A DNA stretch of 64,000 bases from Roseibacillus sp. (GTDB lineage: Bacteria; Verrucomicrobiota; Verrucomicrobiia; Verrucomicrobiales; Akkermansiaceae): NCBI GenBank assembly GCA_028821775.1, contig JAPKFB010000009.1, positions 1-64,000 of the forward strand, given 5' to 3'. The translations under genes were made by a program, and so were the position numbers. The notes beneath the pieces were generated by a model that saw only the letters and a program-made list of their open reading frames with translations, was not told where the DNA came from and ran no database searches. Each line of letters opens with the position of its first letter. Position 1 is the stretch's first letter. This document shows positions 1-9,108 of the stretch, piece after piece.

Positions 1-282
1 GCGGGGAGAGGAATGAATAGAGGGATTCCTGAGTGTGACTAATCAGAGGCGCCCTACGCAAGTGGTCGGCGATCGTTACGACCCTGGACCGAGCGCCAAA
101 ACGTCTTCTGAGAAGGGGAGAGCTGTGGGGGATGAGGTTGGCTATGTTCGGGATTTGAGAGGGCTTGGATTAGGAATCCCGGTTTCCGTGATTCGCGATT
201 TTCGGCAAATCGTTTCGGCCGCCTGGCTGATTTCCGCTTCCACATTGCAATTCGGGCGAATCGATGCGATGGCCCCGCGCGC
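1..282. other. Window edge / upstream of ABC-F gene
   Basis: No supportable gene is seen here. Two short overlapping reading frames on opposite strands cover most of it, but neither has a recognisable domain, signal peptide or ribosome binding site. The segment probably contains the leader of the ABC-F gene and the tail of whatever lies to the left. Confidence 0.5.
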
Positions 283-1890
283 ATGCTGACGATTCGGAAC
301 CTGACCATGAACTACGGAGGGCGGACGCTCTTTGAGGAAGCCGACCTGACCATCAACTGGGGGGAGCGGATCGCCCTAGTCGGTCCGAACGGTGCCGGAA
401 AATCGACCCTCTTCCATATCGTCCTCGGGAATGAAACCGCGGACTCTGGAACGATCGACCGGGATGAGTATGCCCACGTCGGTTATCTCTCGCAGGAAGC
501 GGGAGATCCGGGGGAGGAAACTGCGCTCCAGATTGCCACCGCGATCAATCCTGAAATGCGGGACGTGCAACGCACGATGCGGGAGCACGAAGCAGCCGGC
601 ACTCTCGACTCGGAAGAGTATGCCGAAGCGCAGGATAAATTCACTCTCATGAATGGGTTTCAGCTCGAGCCCAAGGCCAAGAAGATCCTGGCGGGACTGG
701 GGTTCAAGCAGGAGGACTTTGATCGGCCCGCGCGTGAGCTCTCCGGCGGGTGGGTGATGCGGGCACATCTGGCGCAGATTCTTTGTCTCGAGCCCGACCT
801 GCTCATGCTCGATGAACCCACCAACCACCTCGACTTGCTCGCCCTGCTCTGGTTCCAGGGCTACCTTTCGAATTATCCGGGAGCGATTCTCATGATCTCG
901 CACGATCGCGACTTCATGGATGCCATCGCGGAGACCGTGATTGAGATTGATGAGCAGAAGCTCATCAATTATGGGGGTGATTACTCGAGCTACCTTGTCG
1001 AGCGTGAGAAGCGCTATGAGCAGAAGGTGGCGGCTTACCGAAATCAGAAGAAGGAGATCGACCGCGTGCAGGAGTTCATTGATCGCTTCCGCTCGGTATC
1101 GTCGAAGGCGTCCCAGGTGCAGAGCCGCGTGAAGCAGCTAGAGAAGATGAATACCCTGGAGAAACCTCGTGCTCCCCGCAAGGTGTTCAAGTTTCACTTT
1201 CCTTCGCCCCCGCGGAGCAACCAGAAGGTCATCGAACTCAACAAGGTGAGTCAGTCCTACGGAGAGACGCGGGTTTACGATAACCTAAACCTTGAAGTTG
1301 AGCGGGGAGACCGCACCGTCCTGGTGGGGCCGAATGGATCCGGCAAGTCGACCTTGATCAAGATCCTCGCTGGTTCGGTGCCGATCGATGGAGGGGAGCG
1401 CAAGGTGGGGTATGCCACCAAGATGGGATACTACTCGCAGCATCGCTCGGAATTGCTGGATGAGAACAAGTCGGTCCTGGACGAAATTTGCACCACCGGT
1501 GTCGGTATGCGGGAAGAGGAGGCGCGAGGTCTCCTCGGGTCCTTTCTCTTCCGACGCGAGGACGTCCACAAGAAAGTGAAGGTCCTTTCGGGTGGTGAGA
1601 AGAGCCGGCTCAACTTGGTGAAGTTCCTGGTCGATCCGCCCAACCTCCTCCTCATGGACGAGCCGACCACGCACCTGGATCTGCTCTCGGTGGATGCCCT
1701 CATCGAGGCACTCAAGCAGTTCGAAGGATCGCTCGTCTTCATCTCTCACGATGTGCACTTCATTCGCAAGCTGGCGGATACCACCTGGCATGTCTCGGAT
1801 GGCGGCGTCACGAAGTACAGCGGAGGCTACGATTATTACCTCGATAAGTCGGGCCTGCTCGATGACGAACGAGGCGCGGTGACCGCGTAG
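283..1890 (+). CDS. ABC-F family ATP-binding protein (Uup/EttA/YbiT-like)
   Basis: This 535-residue cytoplasmic protein has two ABC ATPase domains and no membrane segment, which is the ABC-F layout. The first domain has Walker A GPNGAGKS at 34-41, signature LSGGW near 153 and Walker B LLMLDEPTNHLD near 178. The second has Walker A GPNGSGKS near 348 and signature LSGGE near 435, followed by LLMDEPTTHLD. The charged linker at about 240-305 is the P-site tRNA interaction motif region of ribosome-bound ABC-F proteins. Known members act on the ribosome as translation factors or antibiotic-protection proteins; which subtype this is cannot be told from sequence alone. The ATG at 283 places the first beta strand right at the N-terminus, as usual. 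Confidence 0.93.
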   Translation: MLTIRNLTMNYGGRTLFEEADLTINWGERIALVGPNGAGKSTLFHIVLGNETADSGTIDRDEYAHVGYLSQEAGDPGEETALQIATAINPEMRDVQRTMREHEAAGTLDSEEYAEAQDKFTLMNGFQLEPKAKKILAGLGFKQEDFDRPARELSGGWVMRAHLAQILCLEPDLLMLDEPTNHLDLLALLWFQGYLSNYPGAILMISHDRDFMDAIAETVIEIDEQKLINYGGDYSSYLVEREKRYEQKVAAYRNQKKEIDRVQEFIDRFRSVSSKASQVQSRVKQLEKMNTLEKPRAPRKVFKFHFPSPPRSNQKVIELNKVSQSYGETRVYDNLNLEVERGDRTVLVGPNGSGKSTLIKILAGSVPIDGGERKVGYATKMGYYSQHRSELLDENKSVLDEICTTGVGMREEEARGLLGSFLFRREDVHKKVKVLSGGEKSRLNLVKFLVDPPNLLLMDEPTTHLDLLSVDALIEALKQFEGSLVFISHDVHFIRKLADTTWHVSDGGVTKYSGGYDYYLDKSGLLDDERGAVTA

Positions 1891-1906
1891 GATAAGAGCG
1901 CGCCGC

Positions 1907-2617
1907 TTACTTCTCTCTCACCGTGGGATGTGGGAACACCTTTACGTGGGCGGCGAGGACGCGGCGAAGTTCCACGATGGGAGTTGCGTGGTCATCGACG
2001 CGGAGATCGCGAAAGCGATCGTTCAGACCGGCATAGCCCCAGTCTTTTCGCACGATGAGAAGGGCTGCGGACTGGCGGCCGCGTTTGTCCCCACCGGCCT
2101 CTTGGGCTGCTTCGAGGGCGGCCAGCAGACGATGGGAGAGGAGTCCCTTGCTCTCCTCGAAGGCTTTGGCCATGGCGGCCACGACTTCCGGGCCAGCAAG
2201 GAGGTTGCCCTGGACCGCGAAGTTCCTGCCCGTCTTGCCTCCGGCCCAGGCATGGCACTTCTCACCGGTGAAACTCAGGGCTTGGCCCTTGGCATCGATG
2301 ATGCCGACCTGGCGGTGCGCTTTGCCCGGATCCTTCCGGGTGAGAATTTCGAGGGCCTCTTTCGGGGTGTCACCCTTGGCCAGAAGAGTGAGTCCGTCGG
2401 GGCCATAGGTCGTGTTGGCAGCCGACTGGGTTGCGATTGCGCCGACGCCAGCCTGCGCCCAAGGAACCACTCCGCCCACGGCTGGGGACTTGGAGGCGAC
2501 GGCGATGCCCAGTTCCTTGGTGGCGGGGTCGTAGGCGACGATGGAAAAGGTGGCGACGGTGGGTGCGGCGGAGGCGAGTCCGCAGAGCGTGCACAGAATG
2601 AGCAGGGTCGCCTTCAT
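1907..2617 (-). CDS. Secreted DUF1028 family protein
   Basis: The 236-residue product begins with a signal peptide (KATLLILCTLCGLASA) and then matches the DUF1028 family: TFSIVAYDPATKELGIAVAS near the mature N-terminus, a glycine-rich GGVVPWAQAGVGAIATQS block and TTYGPDG. DUF1028 proteins resemble Ntn hydrolases in the N-terminal part, but their substrate is unknown. I chose the ATG at 2617 because it starts the signal peptide and overlaps the proS stop by one base (TGATG), pointing to translational coupling. A longer in-frame extension inside proS was rejected. The gene converges with the ABC-F gene, leaving 16 bases between stops. Confidence 0.85.
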   Translation of the reverse strand: MKATLLILCTLCGLASAAPTVATFSIVAYDPATKELGIAVASKSPAVGGVVPWAQAGVGAIATQSAANTTYGPDGLTLLAKGDTPKEALEILTRKDPGKAHRQVGIIDAKGQALSFTGEKCHAWAGGKTGRNFAVQGNLLAGPEVVAAMAKAFEESKGLLSHRLLAALEAAQEAGGDKRGRQSAALLIVRKDWGYAGLNDRFRDLRVDDHATPIVELRRVLAAHVKVFPHPTVREK

Positions 2618-4137
2618 CAATAGGACCGGCCCCAAATGGCGCGCTGCCTGGTGGCCTCGCCGCTGAGAACGCAGGGTGTTTCCTCGCCCTCCTGTTGGCC
2701 ATTGGGCAGGCAGCGAATGGTGATCTTGTGGGCCTTGGAAAGCTCCTCCTCCTGCTCGCGTGATCCTGCCCAGGCGGTGAGCAACCACCCAGGGTTTTCG
2801 CCATCCCAGTGAGCTTTGAAGTCCTCGAAGTCACTGCACTCGGTGATGTTTTCGTCGCGGAAGGCGGTGAGTCGGTCGAGCAAGCTTTGTTGGATTTCAG
2901 CCAGGATTGTTGAGCAGTTGCGGATGAATTCCACGCGCTCGATGAAGTCCTTTGCGTTGGGATCCTGGTCGCGACGTTGCACGCACACCTTGCGGCCTTC
3001 GAGGTCGCGCGGGCCGATCTCGAGGCGAATGGGGACCCCCTTCTTGATCCACTCCCATTTCTTCACGCCGCCGCCGAAGTCACGCTCATCGACGTGCACC
3101 CGGACGGGGCTGCCGGCATAGCTTTGTTCAAGGCGCAGGGTTTCGGCGAGCGCGCGGCACGATTCGAGCACCGCCTCGCGGGTTTCTTCTTTCGGGGTGA
3201 CGGGAATGATGACGATTTGCTGTGGTGCCACCCGGGGCGGAAGGACCAGTCCGTCGTCATCGGCATGGGCCATGATGAGGGTGCCGATCAAGCGGGTGGA
3301 AACGCCCCACGAGGTGGTGTGGACATGCTGTTCCGACCCGTCACGACTCGCGAAGGTGATGTCCTGTGCCTTGGCGAAGTTCTGTCCGAGGTAGTGCGAG
3401 GTGCCGGCCTGAATTGCCTTCTTGTCCTGCACCATTGCTTCAATCGTGAAGGTTCTTTCCGCGCCTGGGAAGCGCTCGGTTTCCGTCTTCTCGCCGGGCA
3501 CAACGGGGATCGCGAGGTGATCACGGAGGAAGTCTTCGTAGAGTTGGTGAATGAGCTTGGTCTCGACGATGGCTTCCTCCCGGGTCTCATGGGCGGTGTG
3601 TCCTTCCTGCCAGAGAAACTCGGCGGTGCGCAGGAAGAGGCGAGGGCGCATTTCCCAACGCATGACATTGGCCCACTGATTGATGAGGAGGGGCAGGTCG
3701 CGATAACTCTCGACCCAGCGCGAAAAGGCGGCCCCAATGATGGTCTCGGAAGTGGGGCGAATGACGTAGGGTTCGGTGAGCTTGCCGGTGGGAACCATGC
3801 GGGTCTTCCCGGTCACTTCATCCTTCACGGTCTCGAGTCGGTGATGAGTGACCACCGCGCACTCGGTGGCGAATCCCTCGGCATGCTCCGCTTCCTTCTC
3901 CAGGTAGGAGAGGGGAATGAGGAGGGGAAAGTAGGCATTTTGATGCCCGGTTTCCTTGAAGCGAGCGTCGAGGTGGGACTGGATATTCTCCCAAATTGCA
4001 AAGCCCCACGGCTTGATCACCATGCAGCCGCGAGTCTCTGAATTCTCCGCCATATCGGCGGCACGAATGACCTGCTGGTACCACTCGGGAAAGTCCTCGG
4101 CCCGGCCCGGGGTGATGGCGGTTTTGTTTTTGCCCAT
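2617..4137 (-). CDS. proS: Prolyl-tRNA synthetase, type 3 (archaeal/eukaryotic-like)
   Basis: The enzyme charges tRNA-Pro with proline in the cytoplasm. The 506-residue length, the lack of the bacterial editing insertion and the C-terminal zinc-type domain ending in a terminal tyrosine (IWGRSY) mark the archaeal/eukaryotic-like class rather than the E. coli form. Class II motifs are visible: MVIKPWGFAIWENIQ, PTSETIIGAAFSRWV and MRWEMRPRLFLRTAEFLWQEG. The C-terminal zinc site looks degraded: where Thermus-type enzymes have HCGDKAC and CVRCG, this one has WAGSREQ and CVLSG, so three of four cysteine ligands are missing. The ATG at 4137 gives the usual MGKNKTAITP start; 17 extra upstream residues are possible but unlikely. 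It is followed by an overlapping DUF1028 gene. Confidence 0.95.
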   Translation of the reverse strand: MGKNKTAITPGRAEDFPEWYQQVIRAADMAENSETRGCMVIKPWGFAIWENIQSHLDARFKETGHQNAYFPLLIPLSYLEKEAEHAEGFATECAVVTHHRLETVKDEVTGKTRMVPTGKLTEPYVIRPTSETIIGAAFSRWVESYRDLPLLINQWANVMRWEMRPRLFLRTAEFLWQEGHTAHETREEAIVETKLIHQLYEDFLRDHLAIPVVPGEKTETERFPGAERTFTIEAMVQDKKAIQAGTSHYLGQNFAKAQDITFASRDGSEQHVHTTSWGVSTRLIGTLIMAHADDDGLVLPPRVAPQQIVIIPVTPKEETREAVLESCRALAETLRLEQSYAGSPVRVHVDERDFGGGVKKWEWIKKGVPIRLEIGPRDLEGRKVCVQRRDQDPNAKDFIERVEFIRNCSTILAEIQQSLLDRLTAFRDENITECSDFEDFKAHWDGENPGWLLTAWAGSREQEEELSKAHKITIRCLPNGQQEGEETPCVLSGEATRQRAIWGRSY

Positions 4138-4305
4138 GTGCGGGGAGGAAAACCACGAATAGGTGCGAATGAACACGAAAATCGGCAACCTTGACCGATG
4201 GTCGCAGGGTGGAGAATCTCCGAGGAGTGGAGATTTGCGGACGCAGCGGTCCTACCATTCGGATGGGACGGGGACTGAACCGGAACCTTGAGCCGCCGTG
4301 CGCAG

Positions 4306-5250
4306 CTAGTTTTTGAGGGTTGCAAGTTTCTTGCGCAGCATGGCGGCCTGCTTGCCTTCAAGGACCTGCCAGCAGGCGAGGCCGTTGCCAACCAGGTCCC
4401 ACTGGTCGAATTCCCAAACGACCTTCTTGTCCTTGGTGATCTCGAAGATTTGCGGGTTCTTCTCGCCGGCGTGGCAGTTCCCGATGATGAGGTTGCCATT
4501 GGAGAGCTCCTGCAGGCAGGTGGTCCAGGAGAGACCGATCTCGGTGTCGGGCACTTTCTTGGTAATATTCCAGACCGATTTTTTATCGGGGGACACTTCG
4601 ATCACGCTGTTGCCGCTGCCGGTGGCGATGAGAGTGTTGCCATTCTGGAGGCGAATGGCGCCGTAGACCCTGGTCTTGGTGGGGTACTCCCAGACGACCT
4701 TGCCGTTCTGGTCATACTCTGTCACCACGCCGGGGTTCTCCGCGCAGGAGAGGTAGTTGCCGTTGGCGAGCATGCGGACGAGGCGGGTCTTCTTGCGGCC
4801 GCCTTCCCCCATGGGAACCTCCTTGATTTTCTTGCCGTTCTTGTCGACGTGGATGAAGCGGCCCACGCCGCTTTCCGCGATCATGGTGCTGCCGTCGGGG
4901 AAGCGGGCGAAGGCGTGCACATCGACGCGCTTTCCGGCGTTGCCGTTCTCCTTGGCGGATTCGTATTCCCACACCACCTTCTTCTCCAAGGTGATCTCCT
5001 GAGTCTTGGTCCAGGTGTCGTGGAAGAGGATGTTTCCGTTTGCGAGAAGGTGAACATCGTGATGCCCGGTGTGGCCACGCTGCGGACCGGCGGTGTCGTG
5101 CTTCCAGAGCACCTCCCCCTTGGAGTCGCAGATCGCGAGAACGTTTTTGCCATAGGAAGCGCCGACCAGAACGAGGCGGTCTTCTTCGGCATGGGTGAAG
5201 GTCGCAAGCGAAAGACTGAGGGCTGCGAGGCTGAGGAATGCGTGTCTCAT
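4306..5250 (-). CDS. Secreted beta-propeller (PQQ-like/arylsulfotransferase-like repeat) protein
   Basis: This is a 314-residue exported protein with a signal peptide ending near residue 21 (SLATFTHA). The mature part is built from repeats of the form 'G-x-V-x-W-x-Y' alternating with 'L-x-N-G-N-x-L/I', for example GKVVWEYPT, KKVVWEYES and LANGNILFHD, which is the pattern of PQQ-like and arylsulfotransferase-like beta-propellers. No catalytic residues could be recognised, so substrate and partner are unknown; it may be a periplasmic scaffold. It lies on the same strand as, and about 170 bases upstream of, proS, but the gap makes a shared transcript uncertain. Confidence 0.75.
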   Translation of the reverse strand: MRHAFLSLAALSLSLATFTHAEEDRLVLVGASYGKNVLAICDSKGEVLWKHDTAGPQRGHTGHHDVHLLANGNILFHDTWTKTQEITLEKKVVWEYESAKENGNAGKRVDVHAFARFPDGSTMIAESGVGRFIHVDKNGKKIKEVPMGEGGRKKTRLVRMLANGNYLSCAENPGVVTEYDQNGKVVWEYPTKTRVYGAIRLQNGNTLIATGSGNSVIEVSPDKKSVWNITKKVPDTEIGLSWTTCLQELSNGNLIIGNCHAGEKNPQIFEITKDKKVVWEFDQWDLVGNGLACWQVLEGKQAAMLRKKLATLKN

Positions 5251-5314
5251 GAGTGCAGTCTAGCAGGGGGGGGAAGGACGACGCAAACACTCGTTCCCGC
5301 TGGGAGGACGCAAT

Positions 5315-7276
5315 TTACGGGATGATCACACTATCGCAGTAGGCCAAGACATCAGCGAAGGGATGATCTTCTAACAGCGCGAAGGTATCGTGGCTCACGA
5401 GGCGGGCGCGGCGTTTGCCCCCCGCCGGGGTGTACCACGCGCGGGTGGTGGCGGGGCTGGTGAGGCCACAAAGAAAGCGGGCAAGTTGGCGCGGAGTGCG
5501 GAGGGGCGCGTGCTTCTCGTTGAGGAGGGTCTGGATGGGCGCGGTGTGTTCGGTGGTGAGTTCGGGGGCTGGTGCTTCAGGTAGGCCGCTCGCCTTTCCG
5601 GGCTCTCCAAGGCAATTCGCGCAGTGACCACAGCGATCCTCCATCGTTTCCCCGAAGTGACGCAAGAGGTGCTGGTTGAGGCAGCGGGTCTCTTCCGCGT
5701 AGTCGACGACTTGTTGCAGGCGATCGACGTCCTGCTCTTCGCGGCGGAGAAAGAGATCTTGCATGCGCTTGGTGAGGGCTGCGAGATTCTCCGGTTCCTT
5801 GAGTCGACGGTAGGCGTGGCGAATGCCGCTGAGCTTGAGCACGATGTCCCCGTGGGACTCGAGGTGGGTGAGGGCCTTGATGATGCGCTCACGGTCGCAT
5901 CCAAGTTCTTGGGCTGCGCTGGCGGGATCGATGGTGGTCCAGAGGCGGCCATCCCTGCCGGTGGCGAAGAGAGAGCGCAGAAATGCTTGTCGACGTTGGT
6001 CGTAGCCGAGGAGGACTTGATCGAGGGTGCGCAGGAACTTGATCTGGTAAGTGGTGTAGAACGGGGTGGTGGCGGCGATGTAGCCTTCCAGTTCGAGGTA
6101 GGTGAAGAGGGTGTTGATGACGAGGGGTCGGATGTCATTGCTGCCGGCGAGGTCGTAATGCGAGACGTCGAAAGTCTCGCCGCGATTGAGGATCTGATCG
6201 AGCACGCGGCGGACTGCTTGTGGGGAGGGCGTGTCGCCAAAGACGAAGTTTTCCAAGGTGCGCAGGTCGTCCCGGCAGGCGAGGAGTTCGCAGGTGGCGG
6301 GCCTGCCGTCGCGACCGGCGCGACCGATTTCCTGGGTATAGTTTTCGAGCGACTTGGGGAGGTTGTAGTGGATGATGCGGCGGATGTCGGACTTGTCGAT
6401 GCCCATGCCAAACGCGATGGTGGCGGTGATGATGGGCGCTTCGCCCGACATGAAGGCCTCCTGGCAGGCGGTGCGGGTTTCATCGCGGAGCCCGGCGTGG
6501 TAGGGCCGGGCGGGAATGTCGTTGCGCTTGAGGAAGGAGGCCAGGGACTCGGCGGTTTCCTGCTTGGTCCCGTAGATGATGGTGGGGGCGGTGGGATCTT
6601 TACGGAGGCGTTCGAGGAGGGTCCGGCGTTTGTCCGCTTCCAGGCAGGAGGTGACCCGGAGTTGCAGATTGGGGCGATGGAAAGAGAGCTGGGTGTGATC
6701 GGCTTCCGCGATGTTGAAGTTGCGGCGGATGTCGGCGGCCACTTCCGGAGTAGCGGTGGCGGTGAGGGCGAGGATGCGGGTGATCCCGAGATCGCGCGCA
6801 AACTTGGCGAGCTTGAGGTAGTCAGGACGAAAGTTGTGTCCCCACTCCGAGATGCAGTGCGCTTCATCGATGGCGAGAAGCGAAATGTGCGTGCTGGCGA
6901 GCCGGTTCCGGAAGTTCTCGTTGGCGAGCCGTTCCGGAGCGACGTAGAGCATGGTGAGGGTGCCTCTGCGCATCTGGTCATAGATCGCGTGGGCTTCCTC
7001 GGCGGTGAGGGTGGAGTCGAGTCGTGCGGCGGCGATGTTGCGATCTCGCAGGGTATCGACCTGATCCTTCATGAGGGCAATGAGGGGCGAGATCACCAGA
7101 GTGAGCCCGTCGAGGAGAACGGCAGGAAGTTGGTAGCAGAGCGACTTGCCGCCCCCGGTGGGAAAGATCGCGAGCGCAGGGCGATCTGCGAGGAGGGCCT
7201 CGATGACCTCTTTCTGGCCCCCGCGGAATTCAGAAAAGCCGAAGTGGGATTGGAGGGTGGCGGCGAGGTCGGGCAC
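5315..7276 (-). CDS. recQ: ATP-dependent DNA helicase RecQ
   Basis: RecQ unwinds DNA in the 3'-5' direction during recombination and fork repair. The 653-residue protein has motif 0 (FRGGQ), Walker A PTGGGKS at 39-45, DEAH at 137-140 (IDEAHCISEWGHNFRP, the RecQ-specific aromatic loop), SAT-type motif TATATP, and motif VI QEIGRAGRDG. The RecQ zinc-binding region is present (ETRC, then CGHCANC), followed by a winged-helix part. The C-terminus after about residue 565 is not a clear HRDC domain: it is proline/alanine-rich and ends with a short unrecognised domain of roughly 80 residues, so this is an HRDC-less or diverged version. Confidence 0.95.
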   Translation of the reverse strand: MPDLAATLQSHFGFSEFRGGQKEVIEALLADRPALAIFPTGGGKSLCYQLPAVLLDGLTLVISPLIALMKDQVDTLRDRNIAAARLDSTLTAEEAHAIYDQMRRGTLTMLYVAPERLANENFRNRLASTHISLLAIDEAHCISEWGHNFRPDYLKLAKFARDLGITRILALTATATPEVAADIRRNFNIAEADHTQLSFHRPNLQLRVTSCLEADKRRTLLERLRKDPTAPTIIYGTKQETAESLASFLKRNDIPARPYHAGLRDETRTACQEAFMSGEAPIITATIAFGMGIDKSDIRRIIHYNLPKSLENYTQEIGRAGRDGRPATCELLACRDDLRTLENFVFGDTPSPQAVRRVLDQILNRGETFDVSHYDLAGSNDIRPLVINTLFTYLELEGYIAATTPFYTTYQIKFLRTLDQVLLGYDQRRQAFLRSLFATGRDGRLWTTIDPASAAQELGCDRERIIKALTHLESHGDIVLKLSGIRHAYRRLKEPENLAALTKRMQDLFLRREEQDVDRLQQVVDYAEETRCLNQHLLRHFGETMEDRCGHCANCLGEPGKASGLPEAPAPELTTEHTAPIQTLLNEKHAPLRTPRQLARFLCGLTSPATTRAWYTPAGGKRRARLVSHDTFALLEDHPFADVLAYCDSVIIP

Positions 7277-7391
7277 GGGTACGAGGTCAGGGTAGGGTAA
7301 GCAGTTCAGGGGAGCCAGACTCTCTCAATCAGGCCTGGAACGAGCTCTCCTCTGCGACCGGGATGATCACGAACCGTCGCCCACTTGATCG

Positions 7392-8798
7392 CTATTTTCG
7401 CCAGGGACCTGTGATTGCGAAGGTGAAACTCATGCCTTGGAGATTCACGAAGAGCGTCCGACCGTCTGGGGAGAAACAGGATCCGCAAAACTCGTCTTTG
7501 TTTTTCGCATTCCTGGCAAGGGTGAAGATTTTCCCCTCTGGAGTGACGCCCCGCAGATGAGGAGTCTTCATTTTGTGTTCGGTAATGAGATCTTCGCAGA
7601 TGATGAGATCGCCATTGGGAGCTGCACAGAGGTTGTCGCCATTGGTAAGAAGGTCTCTCTCCTCAGGCTCAAGGAAGAGTTCCACGGTCGGGGGCGCATT
7701 GCCAAAGTGCCGGGGATGGATGTGGAAGATTTGCCCCTGTTTTCTCGGGCCGCCATCCGTGCAGCAAAGGTAGAGGGCGCCCGCGGAGTAGTAGATCCCT
7801 TCGGCGCGGGCAAAGCGGGCAGCACCCTTGGCGAATCCCCGATGACGCAGGTCGTCGTCAGGAGACTCGAGGTTGTCCATCTCAATCCAGCGAATGGCCA
7901 TGGGCTGGGCTTTCTCCGCGAGGCGCTTCGCCTTTTTGTCGTTGTTGCGGAGATCGGCGGAATCGTGCCCGACGATTGCGAGGGCGAAGAGCCTGCCCGA
8001 TCTGAAGTCGCGCTTGCGATCCGGAAGAAACCGATAGAGGAGACCATCAGGGCGGTCCTCCGTGAGGTAGAGCGATCCGTCAATGGGATCGAAGGCGACC
8101 GCTTCGTGGCGGAAGCGGCCAAGCGCTTTGAGGGCAACAGCCTTCTGCAACCCGAGTTTGGGATCGGCTCTCACCTCGAAGCAATACCCATGCAGGCGCC
8201 CCCGCGCAGAAGTCATGTCGTCCGTCTCCTCACAAGTGATCCACGAAGCCCAAGGCATGTTGCCGCCTGAACAATTGCGGTCGGTGCCGGTGAGGGAGAG
8301 GAATTCCTGCTCCGTCTTTCCCGTCTTGGGATTGTAGACCAAGGTGGTGGTGCCGCCGATTTGAGGGGGCTGCCTTTGCCCGCCGGGGTCGTGAGAGAGG
8401 CTGCGATCGAGACTATCCGGATAGCGATCCTTGGGGAAGGGGCCGAGGTCAACTTGGTCGAAAGCCAGTTCGTGGTTTCGGATGAGGACGACCCGTCCAC
8501 CTTCGCCCTCGAAGGCCGCCATGTCATCAAATTTGCCGGGCACCTTGAACCCGTCATTCATCAAGGCGCCCTTCTTCGAGATGACGCGGTAGGAAAATTT
8601 GGCCGGGAGATCGAGGATCTTGTCCTTGTCTGGAAAGAGGGGCCCGTAGGGTTCAATCCCGAGGGCGGAAAAATCAGCTGCGTTCTTTCCCCGCAGGTAG
8701 TTGCCCAAGCCGAAGAACCCCGCGGCGAGCGCAGAGTCCTTCAGAAAGTTCCGACGTTTGAACATGGTGGGGCTAAGCTCAGGAGAATCGGTGGACAT
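7392..8798 (-). CDS. PhoX-like DUF839 protein, Tat-exported
   Basis: The product matches the PhoX/DUF839 family of calcium/iron-dependent alkaline phosphatases: VVLIRNHEL, GGTTTLVYNPKTG, CSGGNMPWASWITCEE and RFRHEAVAFDPIDGSLYLTE are the recognisable blocks. A twin-arginine signal is visible (FKRRNFLKDSALAAGFFGLG), so it should fold with cofactors in the cytoplasm and be exported. Phosphatase activity is inferred from the family only. The ATG at 8798 gives 468 residues; the ATG at 8765, directly before FKRRNF, is an equally good start. A further upstream extension of 57 residues is low-complexity and was left out. Confidence 0.88.
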   Translation of the reverse strand: MSTDSPELSPTMFKRRNFLKDSALAAGFFGLGNYLRGKNAADFSALGIEPYGPLFPDKDKILDLPAKFSYRVISKKGALMNDGFKVPGKFDDMAAFEGEGGRVVLIRNHELAFDQVDLGPFPKDRYPDSLDRSLSHDPGGQRQPPQIGGTTTLVYNPKTGKTEQEFLSLTGTDRNCSGGNMPWASWITCEETDDMTSARGRLHGYCFEVRADPKLGLQKAVALKALGRFRHEAVAFDPIDGSLYLTEDRPDGLLYRFLPDRKRDFRSGRLFALAIVGHDSADLRNNDKKAKRLAEKAQPMAIRWIEMDNLESPDDDLRHRGFAKGAARFARAEGIYYSAGALYLCCTDGGPRKQGQIFHIHPRHFGNAPPTVELFLEPEERDLLTNGDNLCAAPNGDLIICEDLITEHKMKTPHLRGVTPEGKIFTLARNAKNKDEFCGSCFSPDGRTLFVNLQGMSFTFAITGPWRK

Positions 8799-9008
8799 GG
8801 TGAGCAGGCGGCGCTTGGGGTTGATACCCGCCGGGGCCTCATCGAGGCGAGCTGGAATGGCGCGCCAGACCAAAAATTTCAGGGGGGAGAAGAATGCAGA
8901 GAAGGGGCGAAATCTGCTGGAGGGCCCCCAAAAGGGGTAATTTGCGCTCCGATCGTCCTCATTCCCCACCAGAGCTGAGATTTCCGGCTCATTTTTCAGC
9001 TTGCGGGT

Positions 9009-9038
9009 TTGACACCGCTCAGCGAGTTTTTCTTAAAT
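9009..9038 (+). promoter_or_regulatory. Putative sigma-70 promoter
   Basis: A perfect -35 TTGACA at 9009-9014 is followed after 18 bases by TTAAAT at 9033-9038 (four of six matches to TATAAT). It sits about 70 bases upstream of the gene at 9109 in an otherwise AT-richer intergenic stretch and points toward it. Confidence 0.5.
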
Positions 9039-9108
9039 CCATCAACGGACGGGCTTATTCTAGCCTGCTCGCCCACCACGCCACCAAATACGATCCACCT
9101 GAATTCGC

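Noticed and set aside
35-308. Two overlapping short frames at the left edge
   Set aside because: No domain, signal peptide, ribosome site or coding bias to favour either strand.
3818-4258. Alternative minus-strand frame over the proS start
   Set aside because: Overlaps the conserved N-terminal catalytic region of proS in another frame.
5624-7300. Long plus-strand reading frame opposite recQ
   Set aside because: It lies wholly antisense to a well-supported recQ, is rich in Gly/Glu/Val and has no domain; it is a GC-driven shadow.
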